Below, piece after piece: positions 1-20,840 of a stretch of DNA of 64,000 nt. The notes beneath the pieces were generated by a model. The model was given only the letters and a program-made list of their open reading frames with translations. It did not search any database and was not told the origin of the DNA. Every line of letters starts with the position of its first letter. Position 1 is the stretch's first letter. The stretch comes from Frankia sp. QA3. Lineage in GTDB: Bacteria; Actinomycetota; Actinomycetes; Frankiales; Frankiaceae. The position numbers and the translations under genes were made by a program. Where the stretch lies: positions 5,246,741 through 5,310,740 of the forward strand of contig NZ_CM001489.1 in the NCBI RefSeq assembly GCF_000262465.1, given 5' to 3'.

Positions 1-1
1 G

Positions 2-2857
2 TCCACCCTCACCACCCAAACCCTCACCCACCTGCACACCGACACCAGCAGCGACACCAGCGACACCACCAGCAGCCGGCCACGCTTCACCGCCACCCCA
101 CCTCCACCGCACCAAGCCCCCCACACCACCCTCGCCACCGCCCTGGCCACCCTCCACACCACAGGCCACACCCCCACACCCCCCACCACCAGCGCCGCCA
201 GCACCGGCGCCGTCACCAGCGACGCCAGCACCGACAGCGACAGCGCCACCAGCACCAGCAGCGCCACCAGCACCAGCAGCGCCACCAGCACCAGCAGCGA
301 CGCCAGCCCGGCCAACCTCGCCGCCACCCTCCCCACCTACCCCTTCCAGCGCCGGCGCTACTGGTTGGAGGACCCGGCGTCGGCCGGGTCCGATCGGCAG
401 GGGAGCCCACTCGACGCGGTCGACACCGGCTTCTGGGATGCCGTCCAGCACGCCGACGCGACCACCCTCGCCGACACCCTGGGGATCTCCGACCCGACGG
501 ACCAGAACGCGCTGGCCACCGTGCTGCCCGCGCTGAACTCCTGGTGGACGCGCCGGGTCACCGAGTCGCAGGCGGACTCGTGGCGGTACCGGATCGCCTG
601 GCGACCGGTTCCGGAGAGCGCCCCGGCATCCCCGGCGTCCGAGGGCGACTGGCTCCTGGTGGTCGCGTCGGACCACGCCGACCATCCCCGGGTCGCCGCG
701 TCGGCGCGGGCGCTGGAGGGCGGGGGCGCCACCGTGCGCCGGCTGGTCGTCCCGGCGAGCGCGGACCGCCGCACCCTGGCGACCGAGCTCACCCGCCTGC
801 TCGTGGCCGCCGAAGCCGACCCGGCCGACACGGGTGCCGCCATCCCGACCGATTCACCGGACGCCGGCGCCCTCGGCACACCCCTCGACCGCGCCATCCC
901 GAACGGCGCTGTCCCGAACGGCACAGCCCAGAACGGCACAGCCCCCAACGACACGGCCCCCAACGGCACAGCCCAGAACGCCGCGATCCCGCCGGCTGCC
1001 CCCGGCGGATCGGCGGTGGCGGGGGTGCTGTCCCTGCTGGCACTCGACGAGTCGGCGCATCCGGATGCCGCCGCCACGCCGCTCGGCATCGCAGGGACCG
1101 TCGCCCTGCTGCAGGCCCTGGACGACACCGGCCTCGACGCCCCGCTGTGGATCGTCACCGGCGGCGCCGTGTCGACGTCGGCGGCGGATCCCGTCACCCG
1201 ACCGGCCGACGCGTTGCTGTGGGGCCTCGGCTCGATCTGCGCCGTGGAGCATCCGGGCCGCTGGGGCGGGGTCGTCGACCTTCCCGACCAGGTGGACGAG
1301 GAGGTCGAGCGGCTCCTGGCGACGGCGCTGCGAGCCGGCCACGGCGAGACGGAGCTCGCGCTGCGGCCGGGCGGCCTGCTGGCCCGCCGGCTGGTGCCCG
1401 CTCCGGCAGCCGCCCGGCACGCCCCGCTCCGGGTGACGGCGGCGTCCGCGGACATCGCCGCCGACCCGGCGGTCTCGGACACGACGATCCAGGATGCGGC
1501 GACCCGGGACGCGCAGGAGTCGGGCACGGTCGCCGGATGGGCGCCGGCCGGCACCGTTCTCATCACCGGCGGCACCGGGGCGCTCGGCGGGCACGTCGCC
1601 CGCTGGCTGGCCCGGGAGGGTGCCGCCCACCTGCTGCTGACGAGCCGGCGGGGCGAGCAGGCGCCCGGCGCCGCCGAACTCGCCACGGAGCTGCGCGCGC
1701 TGGGCGCCCGGGTCACGATCGCCGCGGTCGACGTGGGGGATCGTGACGCGCTCGCGGAGGTGATCGGCGGGATTCCCGCGGAGCTGCCGCTGCGCGCGGT
1801 CGTCCACACCGCGGCGGTCCTCGACGACGGCCTGGTCTCGGAGCTGACCCTGGAGCAGATCGACCGGGTGCTGCGGGTGAAGGTCGGTGGGGCGCTGAAC
1901 CTGCACGAGCTGACCCGCGACGCCGATCTGGCGGCCTTCGTCCTGTTCTCCTCGATCGCCGGGACGGCGGGGATCACCGGCCAGGGCAACTACGCCCCCG
2001 GGAACGCGTTCCTCGACGCCTTCGCCGGTTACCGGCGCGCCGCCGGGCTGGTGGCCACCTCCATCGCCTGGGGCCAGTGGGACGGGGCGGGACTCGCCGA
2101 ACCGGACGTGGAGCGCATCCTCGGCCGGTACGGGCTGCTGGCGATGGACCCGCAACCGGCGGTGCGGGCGCTGGCCGGCGCGTTGGCCGGCGACGAGACG
2201 CACCTGGCGATCGTGGCCGCCGACTGGCGGACGTTCTACCGGAGCCGGCCGCATCCCCTCGTCCACGAGCTGCCCGAGGTCGCCGCCGAACGCGGCGCCC
2301 TCGCCGAGCGCTCGGGCCGGCCGGCGGGCGCGACCGGCGGCGACGCCCCGGTGCTGGCGAGCCGGCTGGCCGAGCTCGACGGACCGGCACGCCGGGAGAC
2401 GCTGCTCGCCATCGTCCGCGACCATGTCGCCGCCGTGCAGGGACACGCGTCGCCGGACGCGGTCGACGTCGACCGCGGGTTCCGTGACCAGGGCTTTGAC
2501 TCCCTCGCCGCGGTGAACCTGCGCAACCGGCTGATCGCCGAGACGGGCCTGTCCCTGCCGGTCAGCCTGGTGTTCGACTACCCCACGGCCGCGGCGCTGA
2601 CCGACCATCTGCTCGCCGAGCTGGTGCCGGACGAACCGGCCGGGCTGCCGGCCGTGCTGGCCGAGATCGACCGGCTGGAGTCGGCGCTGAGCGCCGTGGC
2701 CGAGGCGGACCGGGAGGCCGCGGCCGACCGGCTGCGGGACCTGCTCACCCGGTTGGGCGGACCGGCCGCGGACGGCGCGGCCGTCGCGGCCGAGCTGTCC
2801 ACGGCCAGCGATGACGAACTCATCGACTTCATCGGCAAGACCCTCGGGATCTCCTGA
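2..2857 (+). CDS. Type I modular PKS, 3' part (AT tail-KR-ACP-docking)
   Basis: The reading frame is open from base 2, so the gene begins left of the window; a TTG at 365 is only the Leu of the conserved YWLE motif closing the AT linker. After that motif there is no DH. The Rossmann motif (GGTGALGG) of a ketoreductase lies near 1568. Its catalytic Ser (LFSSIAG) and Tyr (GQGNYAPGN, codon 1991) are present, and an LDD motif marks a B-type KR. An ACP follows with the phosphopantetheine Ser in GFDSL (codon 2501). The last 70 or so residues are helical and acidic, as in C-terminal docking domains, and should pair with the N-terminal coiled coil of the next gene 26 bp downstream. The module therefore reads (KS)-AT-KR-ACP and would leave a hydroxyl. 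Five NGTAP-type repeats (902-976) interrupt the structural KR half. Near 98-125 two small deletions relative to the downstream AT copy restore each other's frame. Confidence 0.93.
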   Translation, partial: STLTTQTLTHLHTDTSSDTSDTTSSRPRFTATPPPPHQAPHTTLATALATLHTTGHTPTPPTTSAASTGAVTSDASTDSDSATSTSSATSTSSATSTSSDASPANLAATLPTYPFQRRRYWLEDPASAGSDRQGSPLDAVDTGFWDAVQHADATTLADTLGISDPTDQNALATVLPALNSWWTRRVTESQADSWRYRIAWRPVPESAPASPASEGDWLLVVASDHADHPRVAASARALEGGGATVRRLVVPASADRRTLATELTRLLVAAEADPADTGAAIPTDSPDAGALGTPLDRAIPNGAVPNGTAQNGTAPNDTAPNGTAQNAAIPPAAPGGSAVAGVLSLLALDESAHPDAAATPLGIAGTVALLQALDDTGLDAPLWIVTGGAVSTSAADPVTRPADALLWGLGSICAVEHPGRWGGVVDLPDQVDEEVERLLATALRAGHGETELALRPGGLLARRLVPAPAAARHAPLRVTAASADIAADPAVSDTTIQDAATRDAQESGTVAGWAPAGTVLITGGTGALGGHVARWLAREGAAHLLLTSRRGEQAPGAAELATELRALGARVTIAAVDVGDRDALAEVIGGIPAELPLRAVVHTAAVLDDGLVSELTLEQIDRVLRVKVGGALNLHELTRDADLAAFVLFSSIAGTAGITGQGNYAPGNAFLDAFAGYRRAAGLVATSIAWGQWDGAGLAEPDVERILGRYGLLAMDPQPAVRALAGALAGDETHLAIVAADWRTFYRSRPHPLVHELPEVAAERGALAERSGRPAGATGGDAPVLASRLAELDGPARRETLLAIVRDHVAAVQGHASPDAVDVDRGFRDQGFDSLAAVNLRNRLIAETGLSLPVSLVFDYPTAAALTDHLLAELVPDEPAGLPAVLAEIDRLESALSAVAEADREAAADRLRDLLTRLGGPAADGAAVAAELSTASDDELIDFIGKTLGIS
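237..304. repeat. 18-bp in-frame tandem repeat (SATSTS)
   Basis: Three head-to-tail copies of an 18-bp unit (consensus CAGCGCCACCAGCACCAG) lie in the low-complexity linker between the AT tail and the PTYPFQ motif. They encode Ser/Ala/Thr repeats. The unit length is a multiple of three, so copy-number changes keep the frame. The related linkers in the next PKS lack this expansion. Confidence 0.75.
902..976. repeat. 15-bp in-frame tandem repeat x5 (NGTAP/NGTAQ)
   Basis: Five 15-bp units of the form AACGGCACAGCCCAG lie within the PKS coding frame, in the structural (non-catalytic) half of the KR region. They encode NGAVP, NGTAQ, NGTAP, NDTAP and NGTAQ. They most likely form a flexible loop. Confidence 0.8.
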
Positions 2858-2883
2858 CCCCGCATCGCGAAAGAAGGTGGAAC

Positions 2884-15301
<12,418 letters not shown>

Positions 15302-15311
15302 CGCCGGGCGG

Positions 15312-15347
15312 CCGGCGCGGCTACGTACTTCTACCTAGCCGCGCCGG
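15312..15347 (+). terminator. Hairpin terminator after the PKS thioesterase
   Basis: A perfect 12-bp stem (CCGGCGCGGCTA pairing with TAGCCGCGCCGG) has a 12-nt loop and starts 10 bp past the PKS stop. There is no T-tract, as is common for actinobacterial hairpin terminators. The remaining 270 bp before the SDR start show no convincing gene. Confidence 0.75.
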
Positions 15348-15621
15348 GACCATTCCTGGTTGGCCGTCCGTCGCCGTCCGGGCCGACCGTCCGGGCCAGG
15401 CCGTTCTTTGTTGTGCGGACCCGGAGAAGAAGCAATCGGAAAGCAGCCCGCAGTGTTTCCGATCCCGGTAGGGTTGAGAAACATCAGCGACACACCGGGC
15501 GGCGCGACCACCGGTGGGAATAACACAGCCGATCCATCCGGCCCAGGTACTGCCGGATTACTACACGCATGTTGCGGGCCCGTTCGACGAACGACCGCGG
15601 GTGCGGGAGAGAAGAGTCGAC

Positions 15622-16398
15622 ATGGCCAGGGGAGCAGTCGTCGTCACCGGCGCCGCGGCCGGGATCGGCGAGGCATGCGTCGACCTGTTCGCCGAACGCG
15701 GGTTCGGCGTCGTCGCCGTCGACGTGTCCGAGGAGGGCCTGGCCAAGCTCGGCACCCGCGAGGACGTGGTCACCCTCGTCGGTGACGTGGCGGACCCGGC
15801 GACGAACGACGCCATGGTTGCCCTGGCGGTCGAGCGCTTCGGCCGGCTCGACACGGCGGTGCTCAACGCTGGTCTCGGGGGCGCCCCGCCGATCGAGGCG
15901 GCCGGTGCCGCCGAGAGCCTCGACACGATCTACGCCGTGAACGTCCGCGGCCTGGTGCTGGGGATCCGCGCGGCCGCCCCGGCACTGCGGGCCGCCGGGG
16001 GCGGGTCGATCGTGGTGACGTCGTCCGGCGCCGGGCTGCGGGGCGACCCGTACACCTGGGCCTACAACACCACGAAGGCCGCGGCGAACAACCTGGTGCG
16101 CTCCGCCGCCCTGGACTACGCCTTCGAGGGCATCCGGATCAACGCCGTCGCCCCCGGGCTCACCGAGACCCCGCGCACCGCCGGCCAGCGTGCCGACCCG
16201 GCCTTCGCCGCGGCGGTGACCCGGCGCGTCCCGCTGGGACGCTGGGCGCGGCCGGCGGAGCAGGCCGAGGTCATCTGGTTTCTCGCGTCCCCGGCGGCGT
16301 CGTACATCACCGGCGCCGTCATACCGGTCGACGGCGGTCTCTCCGCCTCCAACGGAATTCTGCTGCCGCCCACCTACCACGGTGAGCCGCCGCAGTAG
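15622..16398 (+). CDS. SDR family oxidoreductase
   Basis: This 258-residue classical short-chain dehydrogenase probably acts on a hydroxyl or keto group of the polyketide or its precursor. Visible motifs are the cofactor site TGAAAGIG near residue 8, NAG in the beta-4 strand, the catalytic Ser (VTSSGAG) and the YNTTK active-site pair. The ATG at 15622 has a purine-rich site (GGGAGAGAAGA) about 8 bp upstream. An in-frame GTG at 15514 would add 36 residues that fit no SDR, so I reject it. It is the first gene after the PKS terminator and runs with the two SnoaL-fold genes, so a tailoring role is likely but not proven. Its substrate cannot be told from sequence. Confidence 0.9.
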   Translation: MARGAVVVTGAAAGIGEACVDLFAERGFGVVAVDVSEEGLAKLGTREDVVTLVGDVADPATNDAMVALAVERFGRLDTAVLNAGLGGAPPIEAAGAAESLDTIYAVNVRGLVLGIRAAAPALRAAGGGSIVVTSSGAGLRGDPYTWAYNTTKAAANNLVRSAALDYAFEGIRINAVAPGLTETPRTAGQRADPAFAAAVTRRVPLGRWARPAEQAEVIWFLASPAASYITGAVIPVDGGLSASNGILLPPTYHGEPPQ

Positions 16399-16459
16399 TC
16401 CGTCAACGGACGATCAGGAAATAAGAACGTCTCGAAAATCCAACCGGGAAAGGATCGGA

Positions 16460-16882
16460 ATGAGCATCGAGGCCAACAAGGAGATCGCGCGGCGGCTTTA
16501 CGAGGAGGTGGTGAACTTCGGGAAGGCGGAGCTGCTGGAGACGTTCGTCGCCGACGACGGGGACGACGCCACCCGCCAGCACGCCGGCTGGTCCATCGGC
16601 CGCGCCGGTTTCCGGGAACACCTCGAGTGGCTGCGGACGGCGGTTCCGGACGTGCGCACCACGGTGACCGATCTCGTCGCCGAGGGCGACCGGGTGGTCG
16701 TGTACTGGCGGATCGAGGGCACCCATCAGGGCGAGCTGTTCGGCGCGCCCGCGACCGGGAAGCCCATCGACGCCACCAGCATCAGCCTCGTCACCTTCCG
16801 GGACGGCCAGATCGTCAACTACAGCGTGCTGCCGGACCGTCTCACCATCCTGCGCCAGGTCGGCGCCATCGCCGCCGCCTGA
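16460..16882 (+). CDS. SnoaL-like polyketide cyclase/ester cyclase family protein
   Basis: This 140-residue protein has the cone-shaped SnoaL/NTF2-like fold pattern: an N-terminal helix (EIARRLYEEVVNFG), a central strand region ending VYWRIEGTHQGELFG, and a C-terminal DGQIVNYSVLPDRL. Members catalyse aldol-type cyclisation or isomerisation of small hydrophobic intermediates, and some have no known activity. The ATG follows a GGGAAAGGA site. It lies 61 bp after the SDR and 27 bp before a second SnoaL-fold gene, which suggests one transcript. A role in shaping the TE-released polyketide is inferred from position only. Confidence 0.85.
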   Translation: MSIEANKEIARRLYEEVVNFGKAELLETFVADDGDDATRQHAGWSIGRAGFREHLEWLRTAVPDVRTTVTDLVAEGDRVVVYWRIEGTHQGELFGAPATGKPIDATSISLVTFRDGQIVNYSVLPDRLTILRQVGAIAAA

Positions 16883-16909
16883 GCGCGCCGGCCGCGACGG
16901 GAGGACCGC

Positions 16910-17398
16910 ATGAGCACGAAGCTGTCGGCCACCGATCTCGCCGAGATCGGACAGACCCTGGCCCTGTTCTCGCATGTGTTCGACAACCGGCAGGCCGACG
17001 CCCTCGGGCTGGTGTTCACCGAGGACGTCGCGGTCGAGTTCCAACGCAGCGGCAGGTCGCTGCGCGGGCTCGCCGAGGTGGCGGAGTTCCAGCGCCAGCT
17101 ACCACCCGAAGCCGCCGACCATCAGACGGTGAGCACCGTGGTCCTGTCCGACCCGGACGGCACGGTGCGGGCGGTGAGCCGCTACCTCGCCGTGCTCGCC
17201 GACGGTTCGGTGACCAACGGCGAGTACCGCGACGTCCTGGTCCGGACCGACGGCGGATGGCGGATCGCCGCCCGGCAGATCGTGCCCCGCTACCCCCTGG
17301 CCGCCGGCTCGCCGGACGCCGCGGGGCCGGTCGTCCAGCAGCCGCTCCCCGAACAGTGGCGGGCATCGGCCGACCGGCTGCCGAACCTGGTGCCGTAA
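16910..17398 (+). CDS. SnoaL-like/nuclear transport factor 2 family protein
   Basis: This 162-residue protein has a second, divergent NTF2-like fold. An N-terminal helix (ALFSHVFDNRQADAL) is followed by FTEDVAVEFQRSG, then strand pairs ending in GEYRDVLVRTDGGWRIAAR. The pattern resembles SnoaL_4-type proteins (dehydratase/hydroxylase-like). A GGGAGGACC site precedes the ATG. The C-terminal 25 residues after the fold are Pro-rich. Two adjacent members of the fold family differ clearly in sequence, so they are unlikely to be a recent duplicate and may act on different steps. Confidence 0.82.
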   Translation: MSTKLSATDLAEIGQTLALFSHVFDNRQADALGLVFTEDVAVEFQRSGRSLRGLAEVAEFQRQLPPEAADHQTVSTVVLSDPDGTVRAVSRYLAVLADGSVTNGEYRDVLVRTDGGWRIAARQIVPRYPLAAGSPDAAGPVVQQPLPEQWRASADRLPNLVP

Positions 17399-17400
17399 CC

Positions 17401-17432
17401 CGGCCCGGCCCGGCCGGGCACCGGCCGGGCCG
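17401..17432. terminator. Bidirectional hairpin between convergent genes
   Basis: A perfect 10-bp inverted repeat (CGGCCCGGCC / GGCCGGGCCG) with a 12-nt loop fills the 34-bp gap between the SnoaL-like gene and the convergent TetR gene. It could stop transcription from both sides. Confidence 0.65.
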
Positions 17433-18215
17433 TCATCCCGCCAGTCCGCCTGACGGGGTGCTCGGCACGAGGTTGAGCAGCTCGCACAGGTCGCGCAGCT
17501 CGTCGCGGTACAGCCGGGCCGGGTCGTTCACCTGCGGCCGCAGGTGGCCGTACACCTCCAGCGCGACGAGACCGTGCAGGCGGCCCCAGATCCGCAGCGA
17601 CAGCGCGGCGGCGTCGGGCGGGAAGTCGGGAAACGAGGTGCGGGCCATCTCGGCGAAGTCGGGCCGGAAGTCCGACCAGGTGTACGAGCCGGCGACCGGA
17701 GCGGCGCGGACCGGCTCACCGGTGGCCACCCCGGCGGCCCCGGCGGCCCGGGTGGCCTCGATGCCGGGCCAGGCCGCGGCGACGATCCTGATCAGGACGC
17801 CGCAGGCCCGATGCTCGGCCGCGAGTTCGGCGCCGTCGTCGCGCACCTGGTAGCCGGGGATCGGGTCGCCGTACACGAGCTGGAACTCCGGGGGTCTGCC
17901 GATCGCCCACTGCCGGTAGGTCACGCCGACGGCCTCCAGCTGGCCCGCCGGGTCGTCAGGCCGGGAGCGGCGCGCGGCCTCCAGCGCCTGGGCAAGGGAG
18001 TCGTACACGTCGACGATCAGGGCGGTGATCAGGTCGTCCCTGGTGTCGTAGTAGCTGTACAGCGCGCCGGCGGTCATCCCCATCTCCCGGGCGATCGCCC
18101 GCAGCGACAGGCCGGCCGCGCCCTGCTCGGCCATGTGACGAAGCGCGATTTCCTTGATGTCCCGCACGGTCTCGACCCGCAGGCGCTCCCGCCGACTCAG
18201 CTTCACTCCGTCCAC
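17433..18215 (-). CDS. TetR family transcriptional regulator
   Basis: This 260-residue repressor is probably for the divergent MFS pump. The N-terminal HTH reads SLRAIAREMGMTAGALYSYY, the classic TetR recognition helix, followed by DTRDDLITAL. The ligand domain has FQLVYGDPIPGY, typical of the TetR_C_13 (WHG-like) group. I chose the GTG at 18215 because AAGGTG sits 6 bp upstream; a second GTG nine bases downstream in the gene is also possible. On this strand TATAGT at 18241-18246 could be the -10 box. The length is larger than the usual 190 to 220 residues because of a Gly/Ala-rich insert around residue 175. Confidence 0.9.
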   Translation of the reverse strand: MDGVKLSRRERLRVETVRDIKEIALRHMAEQGAAGLSLRAIAREMGMTAGALYSYYDTRDDLITALIVDVYDSLAQALEAARRSRPDDPAGQLEAVGVTYRQWAIGRPPEFQLVYGDPIPGYQVRDDGAELAAEHRACGVLIRIVAAAWPGIEATRAAGAAGVATGEPVRAAPVAGSYTWSDFRPDFAEMARTSFPDFPPDAAALSLRIWGRLHGLVALEVYGHLRPQVNDPARLYRDELRDLCELLNLVPSTPSGGLAG

Positions 18216-18408
18216 TCTTGACACCTTACAATGCCCAACTACTATACGGCGTTCAGAGACAGATGCCCGTTCAGCAACCAGTCGTCGAGCAGAAACACAA
18301 CGGTGTGTAGAATTTTTGTCACCGCGCCTCGAGCGCGCCCGATGCCGCCGGCCGGGTGCGATCACGTCGGCGCATGACCCGACGCCCGCGACAGAAAGAG
18401 CCACTCCA

Positions 18409-19905
18409 GTGGATGCATCCGTGCCCCGACCACGGCCAGGGCTCGGGCTGACGCTCGCACTCCTGGCGTTCGCCCAATTCATGATCGCCATTGACTACAA
18501 CATCGTCTATGTCGCGCTGCCGGACATCGGCCGGGAGCTCGATTTCAGTTCCCAGTCCCTGCAGTGGGTCGTCAGCGCCTACGCGGTGACGTTCGGTGGG
18601 CTGCTGCTGCTGGGCGGCCGGGCGGCCGACCGGCTCGGGGCACGGCGGGTGTTCCTCACCGCGGCGGTGCTCTACGGCCTGTCCTCGCTCGCGGGCGGCC
18701 TCGCGAACGACTCGGGGCTGCTGATCGCCGCACGCGCGGTGCAGGGGGTCGGCGGCGCGCTGCTGTTCCCCGCGATCCTCACGTTGATCAACACCACCTT
18801 CCAGCCGGGAGCCGAGCGCACCCGGGCGCTGGCCGCGTGGGGTGCCGCGGGTGGCGGCGGGCTCGCCGCCGGCGCGCTGCTCGGCGGCGTGCTCACCAAC
18901 TACCTCGGCTGGGAATGGGTCTTCTTCGTCAACGTCCCGGTCGCGGTGCTCATCGCCGCGGTGGCGCCGCGGCTGCTGGCGGCGGACGCATCCCAGCCCG
19001 CGCGCACCGGGTTCGACCTACCGGGTGGTCTACTGGCCACCGCCGGCGTCGCACTGGTTGTGTTCGGGTTGGTCAGCGGGCCGGAGGCGGGTTGGTGGTC
19101 GGTGCGCGCGGCCGGCGCGATCGCGCTCGGCGTGGTGATCCTCGCCGGCTTCGCCGTCCTCGAACAGCGTCTGCGCAACCCGCTTCTGCCGCCGCGGCTG
19201 CTGGGGTACCGCAACCTGTCGACGGCCGTGCTCGCCGTGTTCGTCTTCGCCGGCACCCTCGCCGGCGAGTACTTCCTGTTCACCACCTACCTGCAGAACG
19301 TCCTCGGTTACAGCCCGCTGAAGGCGGGGCTGGCCTTCCTCCCGCTGACGCTGATCTCGATGGCCGGCGCCGGCCCGCTGGCCACCACCAGCGTCGCCAA
19401 ACTGGGGTACGGCGCCACGATGGCTGTCGCGCTGCTGCTGTGCGGGATCGGCATCGGGCTGCTCGTCCCCGGGATGTCGGTGGGCGGTTCCTACCCGGCG
19501 CTGCTGCCCGGCATCGCGGTGTGGGGCATCGGTGGCGGCATCGCCTTCACGGTGTGCTTCTCGGCGGCCGGGCACGGGATCGCCGTCGAAGAGCAGGGCG
19601 TCGCCAACGCGGTTGCCTCCACCTCGCAGCAGGTCGGCAGCGCGGTGGGGCTGGCGGCGATCGTGGCGGTGGCCAACTCCGGGCTCGACCTCGGCGTCGG
19701 CGGCGCACCCACGCCGGACAGCGTGGTCGACGGGCTGCGGGTCGGCGGCCTGGTCTCCGCCGTCACCGCGGTGGTGATCAGCGTGGTCGTCGCGCTGCTC
19801 CTGCGCGACCGTCCGTCGGCGGCGGCCACGCCGGCGGCGCCGGACCCGACCGGGCTGGGCGTGCCGGACGTCGCCGGAGACGAGGACGTCCGGGCCTATT
19901 CCTGA
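18409..19905 (+). CDS. MFS transporter, DHA2 (14-TM drug efflux) family
   Basis: This 498-residue drug:H+ antiporter-type efflux protein is a good candidate exporter or self-resistance pump for the polyketide. The first helix ends in the DHA2 pattern DYNIVYVALPDIGREL. Motif A appears as GGRAADRLGARR and motif C as GAAGGGGLAAGALLGG before WEWVFFVNVP. Many hydrophobic segments follow, in keeping with 14 helices, and the tail is short and soluble. The GTG at 18409 has AGAAAGAG upstream. The 193-bp gap shared with the TetR gene is where a repressor would bind, and the pairing itself is the main evidence for regulation. Confidence 0.9.
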   Translation: MDASVPRPRPGLGLTLALLAFAQFMIAIDYNIVYVALPDIGRELDFSSQSLQWVVSAYAVTFGGLLLLGGRAADRLGARRVFLTAAVLYGLSSLAGGLANDSGLLIAARAVQGVGGALLFPAILTLINTTFQPGAERTRALAAWGAAGGGGLAAGALLGGVLTNYLGWEWVFFVNVPVAVLIAAVAPRLLAADASQPARTGFDLPGGLLATAGVALVVFGLVSGPEAGWWSVRAAGAIALGVVILAGFAVLEQRLRNPLLPPRLLGYRNLSTAVLAVFVFAGTLAGEYFLFTTYLQNVLGYSPLKAGLAFLPLTLISMAGAGPLATTSVAKLGYGATMAVALLLCGIGIGLLVPGMSVGGSYPALLPGIAVWGIGGGIAFTVCFSAAGHGIAVEEQGVANAVASTSQQVGSAVGLAAIVAVANSGLDLGVGGAPTPDSVVDGLRVGGLVSAVTAVVISVVVALLLRDRPSAAATPAAPDPTGLGVPDVAGDEDVRAYS

Positions 19906-20840
19906 ACGGTTCGACCGCGCGGGATGGATTCCCCGGCACCGGCCGGCGGTCGGACCGGGCGGACATTCACCTGCCACGATTCGAACCGGCAGTAGAACGC
20001 TGAACGACACCGAACCCGGGACCGAACATGGGCAGCACGGACTGTGCATCGGAGTTGATGCAACCACGACCACGGACGAATCGCAGCCGATAACATCGGA
20101 TGTGTTATGCATCACAATATCCAACACAAAAGTGCCAGGTTTCACTAAGATGAATTTTGTGGACGACCGGCAGCACCATCCGACCTCGCGGACGCGCCGC
20201 CGGACATTCACTCACATTCCGGGGACGCCGCTCGGCCATACCTGCGCCCGGCCGCCCCGACGGATCGCCTGCCCCACTGCGCGCACTTTTCTCACCGTGC
20301 GTCGGCACATCGATCTGCTCCGGGTGTCAAGCGCAGCCTGTCCCGGCGGCGACCGGCTTTCCCGCTAGGGCGCGGCGCCCGAACACCACCGTCACCCGCC
20401 GCCCTTCTGAGGCAGGTGGTCGGCCGCCCGGTCGGGCCCGACGGGTTCCCGGACCGCCGGGCTGCGGCCTGGTGGTCCGGGAATGCCCGGCAGTCAAGAA
20501 AATCCCAAGCGAGTCGACCACGGTAATCATCGGCCGCCGTGCCCCGGACCCCGGCACGGCGGCTTACCGGACATTCCCTGATAGCACCGCGCCGCCCTCT
20601 CCGGCCGGTTTTATCCCGCGTTTCCCCTCATTCTCCGGCCCCTTGGCCCTACACTCCTGACCATTCGGCACCAGGCCGTCTCGCAGGTCATCGGTCGGCG
20701 GCCACAACGTCGCCCCAGCCGTTCCGGTGGCGGCCGGAACGGCCGGAGGTCAATCTTCCCGAATTCCGGGTGAACGGCCGCATGACCGACGGCGCCGACG
20801 CCCACTCACGTCTCATCCTCCATACTCCCGGAGCACATGC
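19906..20840. other. 935-bp gap without a convincing gene
   Basis: Small open frames here have no recognisable family, no ribosome sites and poor codon use. Visible structure includes an AT-rich island at about 20085-20160 with TGTGTT...AACACA arms, a perfect 12-bp palindrome GTCGGGCCCGAC at 20431-20442, and a strong hairpin at 20446-20483. The gap presumably carries the promoter of the ABC operon; a small RNA cannot be excluded. Confidence 0.5.
20446..20483. promoter_or_regulatory. Long hairpin upstream of the ABC operon
   Basis: Perfect 10-bp arms TTCCCGGACC and GGTCCGGGAA extend inward by three more pairs (one G-T) and enclose a GC-rich loop. The hairpin lies about 360 bp before the binding-protein start. 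It could be a terminator for the MFS transcript or part of an untranslated leader. Confidence 0.45.

Noticed and set aside
365..367. TTG at 365 as the start of the first PKS gene
   Set aside because: It is the Leu of YWLE at the AT linker end, and the frame is open to the left edge with recognisable AT-tail sequence.
20102..20368. Small protein gene in the MFS-ABC gap
   Set aside because: No ribosome site, no recognisable fold, and codon use unlike neighbouring genes.
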